DNA from: Acidobacteriota bacterium
GTDB lineage: Bacteria; Acidobacteriota; Terriglobia; UBA7540
Direction: 5' to 3'
DNA length: 17,682 nucleotides
Assembly (NCBI GenBank): GCA_021789565.1
Contig: JAJYJL010000033.1
Location: 1 to 17,682, forward strand
The notes beneath the pieces are model-generated. The model saw nothing but the letters and a program-made list of their open reading frames with translations, ran no database searches and was not told where the DNA came from. Below, piece by piece: positions 1 to 6,329 of this stretch; within the stretch, counting starts at the first letter, position 1, and the number at the start of each line of letters is the position of its first letter. The position numbers and the translations under genes are program-made.

Positions 1-71
1 AATTAGACCTCGCCCCTCACTCTCATCGGCACCCGCACCAGACTGGCCTCCGCAGCAGCTTCGCGCAGCCT

Positions 72-111
72 CCCCCACCAAGACTTCCGAAACGGCTGGC
101 AAGAGTGGGGG
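72..111 (-). terminator. Weak hairpin downstream of the Cys-rich gene
   Basis: CCCCCAC at 72-78 is the reverse complement of GTGGGGG at 105-111, with a 26-nt loop. It begins about 14 nt past the stop of the minus-strand gene ending at 125, so it could help end that transcript. There is no T-run after it, so an intrinsic terminator is doubtful. I see no gene in positions 1-124. Confidence 0.2.
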
Positions 112-124
112 GCCCTGGAGGCCG

Positions 125-709
125 CTATTTGATATGCTGGATCCGCAAGGGCGTGGGCGCCCGGTCGCTCACCAGTTCCGGATGCTCCTTCCGGAACGTT
201 TCTGTTGCCGCGCAAGACCAGCAGACGGGCTCGCATTTCTGGAAGAGCTCCGGCAACTGTTCAGCCGCAAATTCATTCCACACGACAATCTGCTTTTCAG
301 GGGTCAACAAAGCCGGTTTGTGATCTACCCACCATTCCTTGACCTCTGCGATGGACTTTCCACAAAAAATACAATTCTTTTCTTCGAACCAGTCGATGAC
401 GATGTTGCGGACCAGGCAGTCGGACGGGGACACGGCGATTTCGTTCAGGCATTCCTGGCCGCAATCTTTGCGTTCCGGCCAGCGGGTACACTCGCTGAGC
501 TGCATCCGTGGCTTTTGCTTGAATGCCTCACGGGCAGCCTCCCTGGCATCGAGTTCCACGGCCGCGGTCTTGTGCGTTTCCGGACATGTAACCAGGCGCT
601 TGCCCCGAAAGCTGAAGTAGGTCCGCATACTGCCGTAAAGGCGATAGAGGAGGTAAATTGCCCCGGCGGCAATCGTAATTAAAACAATCCAATAGAGTAC
701 ATTGCCCAT
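125..709 (-). CDS. Membrane-anchored cysteine-rich protein of unknown function
   Basis: A 194-residue protein. Residues 4-24 form one hydrophobic helix, followed by a basic stretch (R23, R29, R35, K37, R38). The rest is soluble and rich in cysteine: C42 (in CPETHK), C74, C83, C87, C98, C113, C116, C159, C163 and C166. The spacing includes CxxC (113-116), CxxxC (83-87) and CxxxCxxC (159-166), typical of metal, Fe-S or haem ligation, but no CxxCH haem site is present. I chose the ATG at 709 because GGGAGGT lies just upstream; an in-frame start at 727 would add six residues and ignore this site. I recall similar proteins annotated as hypothetical in Acidobacteriota. The function is unknown; a redox or metal role is inference only. 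A CRP-type site and a -10 element lie upstream. Confidence 0.8.
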   Translation of the reverse strand: MGNVLYWIVLITIAAGAIYLLYRLYGSMRTYFSFRGKRLVTCPETHKTAAVELDAREAAREAFKQKPRMQLSECTRWPERKDCGQECLNEIAVSPSDCLVRNIVIDWFEEKNCIFCGKSIAEVKEWWVDHKPALLTPEKQIVVWNEFAAEQLPELFQKCEPVCWSCAATETFRKEHPELVSDRAPTPLRIQHIK

Positions 710-731
710 GGAAACCTCCCTTCCCACTCTG

Positions 732-737
732 CTTATA
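732..737 (-). promoter_or_regulatory. Putative -10 element of the Cys-rich gene
   Basis: Reading on the minus strand, TATAAG occupies 737 to 732. It would place the transcription start near 725, leaving a short leader that contains the GGGAGGT ribosome site and the ATG at 709. There is no convincing -35 hexamer, as expected if an activator bound at 759-774 recruits polymerase. Confidence 0.45.
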
Positions 738-758
738 GCAAATGGACCAACTCGATGA

Positions 759-774
759 TGTGACAGGGGTCACA
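759..774. promoter_or_regulatory. CRP-type operator, perfect TGTGA-N6-TCACA
   Basis: TGTGACAGGGGTCACA is a perfect inverted repeat and fully matches the CRP consensus half-sites TGTGA and TCACA six bases apart. Its centre (766.5) is 41.5 bp upstream of the start site implied by the -10 at 732-737, which is the standard class II activation position for CRP/FNR-family proteins. It is about 170 bp from the epimerase ATG at 936, so the minus-strand gene is the more likely target. Confidence 0.6.
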
Positions 775-870
775 GCCTTGTGTGTCCGGGGCAGGGGCTA
801 CCGAGGCCATGAGGTAGGCTTTGGCCAGAGGGAAGACTCGGGTTGTGTATAAGGAGATGGTGAATTACTC

Positions 871-883
871 GGCAGTTACTGCC
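871..883. promoter_or_regulatory. Inverted repeat upstream of the epimerase
   Basis: GGCAGT-T-ACTGCC is a perfect 6-bp inverted repeat around one base, 53 nt before the epimerase start. A -10-like TATAAG lies just upstream at 848-853, but no -35 at proper spacing was found. It could be an operator or chance. The rest of 710-935 holds no gene I can support. Confidence 0.25.
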
Positions 884-935
884 TGCATGGACACTTCTTG
901 CAATTGTTCCATCCCGCCAGTAGATTCTAAGAGTT

Positions 936-2012
936 ATGAAAGCCCTGATTACCGGTTCCGGCGGGCTGATTGGATCGGCCTGTGCACGCCTTTTGATCGA
1001 AGCCGAATGGGAAGTTGTTGGCGTTGACAACAACATGCGGCAGGAGTTTTTTGGGCCTCAGGGATCCATTGCGCCGACGGTTAAGCTTCTGCAGGACACG
1101 TTTGTTGGATACCGCCATTGCGCGCTGGACGTTCGCGACCGGGAGGCGATTCGCACCCTGGTCCGGCGGGAACACCCGGACTTCATCATCCATGCGGCAG
1201 CGCAACCTTCGCACGACCGGGCTGCTGCAATCCCCTATGAAGATTTTGATGTGAACGCGGTCGGGACCCTGAATATGCTTGTTGCGGCCAGGGACTACTG
1301 CCGGGACACTCCCTTTTGTTTTCTCAGCACCAACAAGGTTTATGGTGACCGGCCCAATTCGCTGCCGTTGGTTGAGGAACCCAGGCGCTACGAGTATGCC
1401 GGCGGGCGGGAGGGAATCGACGAGTCTATGTCGATCGACGCCTGCCTGCACTCGGTTTTTGGCGCGTCCAAAGTGGCGGCGGACGTGATGAGCCAGGAGT
1501 TCGGCCGCTATTTCCAGATGCCCGTAGGTGTGTTTCGCGCCGGGTGCATGACAGGACCTCAGCACGCAGCCGTCCAACTGCATGGATACCTGGCGTACAT
1601 TGTGGATTGCGCCATCGCCGGACGCGAATATACAATTTTCGGTTACAAGGGAAAGCAGGTGCGCGACCAGATTCATTGCGAAGATGTCACCCGGCTGCTG
1701 CTGGAGTTTTACAGGTCCCCGAGGTGCGGCGAAGTCTACAATCTGGGCGGCGGAAGAAAGAACAGCATATCCATCCTTGAGACGATCGATCTGCTGGCTG
1801 GAATGGGTTTGCCGCTCCAACACCGTTATGACCCCAAGAACCGGGTGGGAGACCATATCTGCTACATCACGGACCTGGGCAAGGTCCGGTCGCATTTTCC
1901 TGCCTGGGAAATCAAACACAGCCTGGAACAGATGGTTGCGGAGATTGTGGAAGTCCGTTCGTGGCGGAAACCGGGCGGCTCAGAGATGCTCGCGGCGGAC
2001 CGGAAACTCTAG
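936..2012 (+). CDS. NAD-dependent sugar epimerase, CDP-paratose 2-epimerase-like
   Basis: A 358-residue extended SDR enzyme, full length for the family. It probably epimerises or dehydrates a nucleotide-activated sugar for a surface polysaccharide, in the cytoplasm. The dinucleotide-binding GSGGLIG is at 7-13 after a first beta strand. The STNKVYGD block at 131-138 and GKQVRDQIHCEDV near 239-251 resemble RfbE/TyvE (CDP-paratose 2-epimerase). The classical YxxxK catalytic pair is FxxxK here: F175 and K179 in VFGASK, and the codon is clearly TTT. I recall related proteins with the same Phe, so it may mark a subfamily rather than an error. No strong ribosome site precedes the ATG. The methyltransferase-glycosyltransferase gene begins 27 nt downstream, so the two are probably co-transcribed. 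The exact substrate is uncertain. Confidence 0.88.
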   Translation: MKALITGSGGLIGSACARLLIEAEWEVVGVDNNMRQEFFGPQGSIAPTVKLLQDTFVGYRHCALDVRDREAIRTLVRREHPDFIIHAAAQPSHDRAAAIPYEDFDVNAVGTLNMLVAARDYCRDTPFCFLSTNKVYGDRPNSLPLVEEPRRYEYAGGREGIDESMSIDACLHSVFGASKVAADVMSQEFGRYFQMPVGVFRAGCMTGPQHAAVQLHGYLAYIVDCAIAGREYTIFGYKGKQVRDQIHCEDVTRLLLEFYRSPRCGEVYNLGGGRKNSISILETIDLLAGMGLPLQHRYDPKNRVGDHICYITDLGKVRSHFPAWEIKHSLEQMVAEIVEVRSWRKPGGSEMLAADRKL

Positions 2013-2039
2013 CCCAGCACCAGTTGAGTTAAACTAAAA

Positions 2040-3668
2040 TTGAAGGTGGTCATCCTGGCTGACAGGGGAGGGGAGTCCGTGGCCGCAGACGCCCAAGCAC
2101 GGGCCTGTGAAAAGAAATCGGAAACGCCTGTGGCGAATGAGCGTGCTGGCGCAGCGGGCCGGTCTGTTGCGCCGGGAGCCGCCGATGCCCTCAGCCTGCG
2201 CTGGCGAAAGGCGGAAAGGTTTCGCGAAGCGGACTGGGATAATGCTTCCGCATGGCTCCCTTCCAGGCTTCGCCGGCGGGCCTTCCTGGTGGCCAGGTTA
2301 TTGCCCGTCCTTCCGGGCAGGACGGTCCTGGAACTGGGAGCGGGGAGCGGCCTTTGGACTGAACATCTGTGTTCTGTTTTCGCCGGGCAGAATCCTCTCA
2401 CCGCCGCTGTCTTCAATGAGGACCTGGCTCTCAAAGCCCGGGCGAAAAATCTTCCCGATACCAAAGTCGTTGCGATCGAGGATATTCAGTCGGCTCTTTC
2501 AGCGGGGAGCTTTGACTATGTTGTGGCGTCGGAGATCGCAGGGGATGATGCAGGTTGTGCAGCGCTTGAGGTTGCCTTCCTTTACCTGAAGCCCGGTGGG
2601 CAATTCCTGTTTTTTGCGCGGAATCCCGCCAACCCTCTTGCTTTTGTCAACAAAGTCTCAGGCTTCCGGAAGAAGCAGGGCGGCGGCCTGAAGGGGGATT
2701 TTACCTTAAGGTCCTGGAGAGATGCGGCCATCGAGCAGGGCTTCGAAGGCGTGGAAGCCGCGCCCTCTGAAGTCATTCCCCCTCTCTCGAATGGTGCAGG
2801 GCAGGCGGTGGGATTGATTCTGGAGCGCACCCCGCTTCTCCGCCGATTTTCGAGGATCGTCACCCTGCGGGGTGCCAGACCCGGCAGCGCAACGAACGAC
2901 GGCGCTCCGCCGGTGAACGTGGCGGTGCATCAGCAGCTTTTCGACAAGGTCTCCGTGGTGGTTCCTTGCCACAACGAGGCAGCGAACATCAGCCGCCTGG
3001 TCAAAACGCTCCTGGGAATGTATGGCCCTTACCTCCATGAGATCGTGATTGTTGACGATAACAGCACGGACCGGACCGCTGAGGTGGCGGCGGCCGTGGC
3101 GTGTTCTGAGCCGCGTGTCAGGCTGCTCCGGCGGAAGCCTCCAGCCGGAGTTGGCCGCGCCCTCCGGGAGGGTTATGCGGCAGCGTGCGGGAAATACATC
3201 CTGTCCATTGATTGTGATTTCATCAATATTGCTGCGGAATTCAAAGGACTGTTTGACGCTGTGGCCGAGGGCTGCGACGGCGCCATCGGCAGCCGGTTTT
3301 CTTCGGAGTCGGCGCTGGTGCGCTATCCGTTCTTTAAGATTCTCTGCAACCGGGGATATCACCTGCTGCTGAACCTCCTGCTGGGAAAGCGGGTTCGCGA
3401 TATTTCAAATAACCTCAAGCTTTATCGCGCGGAAATCCTGAAGAACCTCAACATCGAAGAAGACCACTTTGCTGCGAACGTGGAGACGGGGCTGAAACCG
3501 CTTCTGCAGAATTACCGCATCCGGGAGGTTCCCACCTCCTGGATCAACCGCACGGCCGACATGGGCCAGTCATCGTTTAATCTGCTGAAGGTGGGCCCGG
3601 ACTACCTGGGCGTGCTGCTTCGAACGGCCTGGCGATACTGGCGGGGGCAATTCCAGGTTTCAGGTTGA
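2040..3668 (+). CDS. Fused SAM-dependent methyltransferase and GT2 glycosyltransferase
   Basis: A two-domain protein of 542 residues from the TTG at 2040. Residues about 55-265 are a class I methyltransferase, with SAM motif I VLELGAGSG at 96-104 and a post-motif strand around LKPGGQFLFF (183-192). Residues about 303-500 are a GT-A fold GT2 resembling dolichyl-phosphate mannose/glucose synthases: VSVVVPCHNE (304-313), DDNSTD (339-344) and a DCD metal site (391-393). It has no clear C-terminal membrane helices, so it is probably a peripheral enzyme making a polyprenyl-phosphate sugar. The start is uncertain: a GTG at 2079 has a better ribosome site (GGGGAG about eight bases upstream) and would remove 13 residues outside the methyltransferase domain. 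It follows the epimerase by 27 nt and precedes a GT39-like enzyme that could use its product. Confidence 0.87.
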   Translation: MKVVILADRGGESVAADAQARACEKKSETPVANERAGAAGRSVAPGAADALSLRWRKAERFREADWDNASAWLPSRLRRRAFLVARLLPVLPGRTVLELGAGSGLWTEHLCSVFAGQNPLTAAVFNEDLALKARAKNLPDTKVVAIEDIQSALSAGSFDYVVASEIAGDDAGCAALEVAFLYLKPGGQFLFFARNPANPLAFVNKVSGFRKKQGGGLKGDFTLRSWRDAAIEQGFEGVEAAPSEVIPPLSNGAGQAVGLILERTPLLRRFSRIVTLRGARPGSATNDGAPPVNVAVHQQLFDKVSVVVPCHNEAANISRLVKTLLGMYGPYLHEIVIVDDNSTDRTAEVAAAVACSEPRVRLLRRKPPAGVGRALREGYAAACGKYILSIDCDFINIAAEFKGLFDAVAEGCDGAIGSRFSSESALVRYPFFKILCNRGYHLLLNLLLGKRVRDISNNLKLYRAEILKNLNIEEDHFAANVETGLKPLLQNYRIREVPTSWINRTADMGQSSFNLLKVGPDYLGVLLRTAWRYWRGQFQVSG

Positions 3669-3675
3669 CCTCGCC

Positions 3676-3710
3676 TGTGCCGACTGCCAGGCCGTTGCGG
3701 CATCGGCACA
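3676..3710 (+). terminator. Strong hairpin after the methyltransferase-GT2 gene
   Basis: TGTGCCGA (3676-3683) pairs with TCGGCACA (3703-3710). Inside, TGCC (85-88 of the 3600s) pairs with GGCA (3699-3702), giving 12 pairs with one bulged C and a 10-nt loop. It starts 8 nt past the stop codon. No T-run follows, so it may act as an attenuator or 3'-end stabiliser rather than a classical terminator. Confidence 0.45.
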
Positions 3711-3722
3711 ATTCCCTGCCTA

Positions 3723-3751
3723 TTCACAAAATGACAGCCTGTGTGTAAGAC
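3723..3751 (+). promoter_or_regulatory. Weak promoter candidate before the membrane glycosyltransferase
   Basis: TTCACA (3723-3728) and TAAGAC (3746-3751) are separated by 17 bases. The -35 is a good match; the -10 is poor. If real, it would give the gene at 3806 its own start after the hairpin at 3676-3710. Confidence 0.2.
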
Positions 3752-3805
3752 TGTGCAGGTGCCGCCTGGCGGGAGTTTTCTCCGCCGGGCCTTTTGAGAC
3801 GAGCC

Positions 3806-5383
3806 ATGAGCAACAGGTTTCGCAAAATATGGTGCCGGGCCGTGACGGCGCTGGATCAACTCGGAAACACGCCGGGGCTGCTGTTGCTTTTATTTGCGGC
3901 CATTTACTTCGCTGGCTTTTGCCTGATTGCCTCGAAGGCTGCGATTTCCAACGACGAACTTTTCACCCTTTACATCTCGCGTCTTCCTCGCTTTCGCGAT
4001 ATCTGGGCCGCACTGGCGACAGGTGCGGAGCAGACCCCGCCGCTCTTCTACGCCATTTCTCGCGCCGATATCAAGCTGTTCGGAACCTCAGGCCTGGCGC
4101 TCCGCCTGCCGGAGGTGCTGGCGTTCGCCGCCCTGTGCCTGTGCGTGTTCCATATTGTGGCCAGGCGGACTTCAGCGGTTTATGGTTTTCTCGGAATGCT
4201 GTTCCTGTTCATGACCACGGCCTTCAACTATGCTTTTGAAGCGAGAGCATACGCTCTGGTTCTTTGTTTTTCCGCGCTGGGCCTTCTTTGCTGGATCTGG
4301 GCGACGGATGGCCGCCATCGCACGCTGGCGCTGGCCGGCCTGTTCCTCAGCCTGGCCGCTGCGATATCAAGCCACTATTACGCTGTGCTCAGCCTTTTCC
4401 CGATTGGCCTGGGGGAAGTGGCGCGATCGTTCCGCCGCAAGCATGTGGATGGAGGGGTGTGGCTGGCCCTGGTGCTGGCGCTCTCACCGCTGCTGGCGTT
4501 CCTGCCCTTGATTGAGAGCGCGCGGAAATTCGCCCCGCACTTTTGGGGCAAGCCGCACTGGTCCACAATAGTGTACTTCTATGATTATTTTCTGCTGACC
4601 CCGTCGGCTGTTCCGTTGCTGGCCATTCTCATGGTAGCTGTTGCCTGGAGCGTCTTCCATCGCCGCGGAGATAATTCTGATGAGACGAAAGTTCTGAACT
4701 GCGTTTCAACGCATGAAATGGCCGCGGTTTTGGGATTCCTGCTGGTTCCCGCGGTGGGAATTGTTCTGGCCAAGACCGCGGTCGGCGCCTTTTCCGATCG
4801 CTATGCGCTGCCCGCCGTGATTGGGCTGTGCATCGCCGGGGCCTGGGGACTCTACAGCCTGTTGGAGGGGCGGCAGGCGGCGGCGGTGGGACTGGGATTG
4901 CTGCTCTGTGCGTTTCTCGCTGTAAAGGAAGCGCAGACCTGGGGCCGCGTGGCGGCATACAGGGGAGTGCAGGCATCAACGTATTCCTTTCTTGAAACCC
5001 ACGCGACGGATGACCTCCCAATCGTGATTTCGGGCCCCATGGATTTCGCGGAACTCACTTACGCCCCGCCTCGCGATCTGGCAGGGCGTTTGACTTACCT
5101 GGCGGACCCCCGCCTGGCCTATCAGTACGCGGGGACAGACGACGCGGAAAAGGGTCTGGTGGAGATGAAGCAATGGGCGGGGTTGAACGTGCAGCCTTTT
5201 CACACCTTTGTTGCTTCCGGGCGCCCGTGTTACATCTATGTTGAGAATTTTCCAGATCAGCACAAGTGGGTGATTCCAGAGCTCCGCGCCTTAAATTGGA
5301 GGCTGACGCTGGCCGCCTGGCAGCAAGACAGGATTCTTTTTGAGGCCACGCCCATTGGCAAGGCTTCGGCCATGGGCGAATAA
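3806..5383 (+). CDS. GT39/PMT-like integral membrane glycosyltransferase
   Basis: About 525 residues with many hydrophobic segments, beginning with one at roughly 23-43. These GT-C enzymes take a sugar from a polyprenyl-phosphate donor and transfer it outside the cytoplasmic membrane to lipid or protein. The acidic pair typical of the first periplasmic loop is present as ISNDELFTLY (D50, E51). QTPPLFY near 76-82 matches the conserved block that follows in ArnT/PMT_2-type proteins. The C-terminal 130 residues are a soluble extracytoplasmic tail. I chose the ATG at 3806; an in-frame TTG at 3794 adds four residues. The GT2 encoded just upstream is a natural donor-making partner. Acceptor and sugar are unknown. 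A second member of the same fold is encoded at 11417-12961. Confidence 0.82.
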   Translation: MSNRFRKIWCRAVTALDQLGNTPGLLLLLFAAIYFAGFCLIASKAAISNDELFTLYISRLPRFRDIWAALATGAEQTPPLFYAISRADIKLFGTSGLALRLPEVLAFAALCLCVFHIVARRTSAVYGFLGMLFLFMTTAFNYAFEARAYALVLCFSALGLLCWIWATDGRHRTLALAGLFLSLAAAISSHYYAVLSLFPIGLGEVARSFRRKHVDGGVWLALVLALSPLLAFLPLIESARKFAPHFWGKPHWSTIVYFYDYFLLTPSAVPLLAILMVAVAWSVFHRRGDNSDETKVLNCVSTHEMAAVLGFLLVPAVGIVLAKTAVGAFSDRYALPAVIGLCIAGAWGLYSLLEGRQAAAVGLGLLLCAFLAVKEAQTWGRVAAYRGVQASTYSFLETHATDDLPIVISGPMDFAELTYAPPRDLAGRLTYLADPRLAYQYAGTDDAEKGLVEMKQWAGLNVQPFHTFVASGRPCYIYVENFPDQHKWVIPELRALNWRLTLAAWQQDRILFEATPIGKASAMGE

Positions 5384-5428
5384 GCAGGCGAATTGAGCCG
5401 GCAACCTCCCATTGGGGCGGAGTGGGAC

Positions 5429-5440
5429 TTTTCCGGAAAA
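5429..5440. promoter_or_regulatory. Perfect 12-bp palindrome TTTTCCGGAAAA
   Basis: A perfect palindrome 46 nt after the stop of the membrane glycosyltransferase and 33 nt before the -35 of the MerR promoter. It is nested inside a GTGGG (5422-5426) and CCCAC (5451-5455) pair. It could be an operator for the MerR gene or part of a transcript end. Only its position supports it. Confidence 0.3.
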
Positions 5441-5472
5441 CGGTCGATTCCCCACGCCCGTTGACCATCTCC

Positions 5473-5501
5473 TTGACGACCGGCTGGGGCTTATCTAAGA
5501 T
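5473..5501 (+). promoter_or_regulatory. Sigma-70-like promoter of the MerR gene
   Basis: TTGACG (5473-5478) and TAAGAT (5496-5501) are separated by exactly 17 bases. The -35 matches the consensus at five of six positions and the -10 at four. The start site would be near 5508, giving a short leader to the MerR-type gene. Confidence 0.55.
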
Positions 5502-5540
5502 GACACGAAGGCAATATCTCTGAGGGTCGTGATTGGGGCT

Positions 5541-5945
5541 ATGCTGAAACAACGCAAGCCGCGCAACAGCCAGCAGGTGCGGGACTCATCTGGCGGGATT
5601 CTGATTCCAGACAAGCTTTACTTCCGTATCGGGGAAGTGAGCGAGCTTGCTGATACCAAACCTTACGTTCTGCGGTATTGGGAAACCGAGTTTCCAACCC
5701 TGAAGCCTGTCAAGAGTGCTACGGGCCATCGCCTTTACCGGCGGCCGGACGTGGAGATGGTTTTTAAGATTAAGCGCCTGCTTTACGAAGAGGGCTTCAC
5801 CATAGAAGGAGCGCGCAGATATCTGGCGGGATCGTCAGGCAGCGTTGCGGATACCAAACCCGCCGATTCTTCCAAACTCAGTGATGTTCAGGTCAAAGCC
5901 ATCCAGCGCGAACTCCGTGGAATCTTGACAATAGTTTCCAGATGA
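5541..5945 (+). CDS. MerR-family transcriptional regulator
   Basis: A 134-residue DNA-binding protein. Residues about 27-97 form the MerR winged helix-turn-helix: [20 protein letters not shown] opens with the recognition helix-turn-helix, then YWETEFP and [13 protein letters not shown], and the second helical pair ends at [10 protein letters not shown]. The C-terminal tail (98-134) is short, without the long coiled coil and effector domain of metal or drug sensors, so it is a stripped-down MerR-like protein, probably a dimer through its short terminal helix. A GTG at 5529 is an alternative start adding four residues; neither start has an ideal ribosome site. I recall small MerR-type genes next to tRNA-Pro, and often after an IHF gene, in Deltaproteobacteria and Acidobacteriota; no IHF gene is seen here. 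Its target is unknown. Confidence 0.85.
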   Translation: MLKQRKPRNSQQVRDSSGGILIPDKLYFRIGEVSELADTKPYVLRYWETEFPTLKPVKSATGHRLYRRPDVEMVFKIKRLLYEEGFTIEGARRYLAGSSGSVADTKPADSSKLSDVQVKAIQRELRGILTIVSR

Positions 5946-5953
5946 TGCTAGCG

Positions 5954-5980
5954 TTGAATTCGTGCCATTCAGCCCATATT
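5954..5980 (+). promoter_or_regulatory. Weak promoter candidate for the tRNA-Pro pair
   Basis: TTGAAT (5954-5959) is followed 15 bases later by CATATT (5975-5980), about 22 nt before the first tRNA. The spacer is shorter than ideal. The tRNAs may instead be transcribed from the MerR promoter. Confidence 0.2.
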
Positions 5981-6002
5981 TGAGCGTGAAGGCGCGGATT
6001 TC

Positions 6003-6079
6003 CGGGACGTAGCGCAGCCTGGTAGCGCACTTGCTTGGGGTGCAAGGGGTCGCCGGTTCAAATCCGGCCGTCCCGACCA
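6003..6079 (+). tRNA. tRNA-Pro (anticodon GGG)
   Basis: A 77-nt cloverleaf with encoded CCA. The acceptor stem is CGGGACG with CGTCCCG, discriminator A73. The anticodon stem CTTGC/GCAAG encloses the loop TTGGGGT, anticodon GGG, reading CCC. The T arm is GCCGG-TTCAAAT-CCGGC. The C1-G72 pair and A73 are typical of bacterial tRNA-Pro. Confidence 0.96.
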
Positions 6080-6174
6080 GAAATTGTTCCAGACGTGACG
6101 AGTGGCGGGTGATCAGCGTGAGGGCGTGGCACACCTGCTTGGCCCAGGGAACTCGCCACGGTTTATCGAAAGTT

Positions 6175-6251
6175 CGGGGCGTAGCGTAGCCTGGTAGCGC
6201 GCTTGGTTCGGGACCAAGAGGTCCCCAGTTCAAATCTGGGCGCCCCGACCA
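6175..6251 (+). tRNA. tRNA-Pro (anticodon CGG)
   Basis: A 77-nt cloverleaf with encoded CCA. The acceptor stem is CGGGGCG with CGCCCCG, discriminator A73. The anticodon stem CTTGG/CCAAG encloses TTCGGGA, anticodon CGG, reading CCG. The T arm is CCCAG-TTCAAAT-CTGGG. It lies 95 nt after the first tRNA-Pro and shares most of its D arm, so the pair may descend from a duplication. Confidence 0.96.
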
Positions 6252-6329
6252 CTTCTTCTTCTTTCCCACCGGAGCGGCTGCTTGCGGCTAACCGAATGCC
6301 CAATCTAAGGTGAAATGGGGAAGGCCTTC

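Noticed and set aside
3..236. Minus-strand open frame of 77 codons at the left edge
   Set aside because: It overlaps the end of the Cys-rich gene in another frame and shows no ribosome site or domain.
821..1027. Small plus-strand open frame with AAGGAG at 851-856 and a GTG/ATG near 857-860
   Set aside because: It runs 90 nt into the epimerase gene in another frame and has no family resemblance. The ribosome-like site is suggestive but not enough.
927..1919. Long minus-strand open frame opposite the epimerase
   Set aside because: Antisense shadow of a clear SDR gene in GC-rich DNA; no recognisable domain.
2040..2063. The opening MKVVILA resembles the start of sugar-1-phosphate nucleotidyltransferases
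   Set aside because: The GGxGTRL loop that must follow is absent, and a GTG at 2079 is a plausible real start, so this is probably chance.
5835..6269. Minus-strand open frame of 144 codons with the phrase GRPDLNWGPLGPEPSALPGY
   Set aside because: It runs antisense through both tRNA-Pro genes. This phrase is a well-known spurious translation of the reverse strand of tRNA genes.
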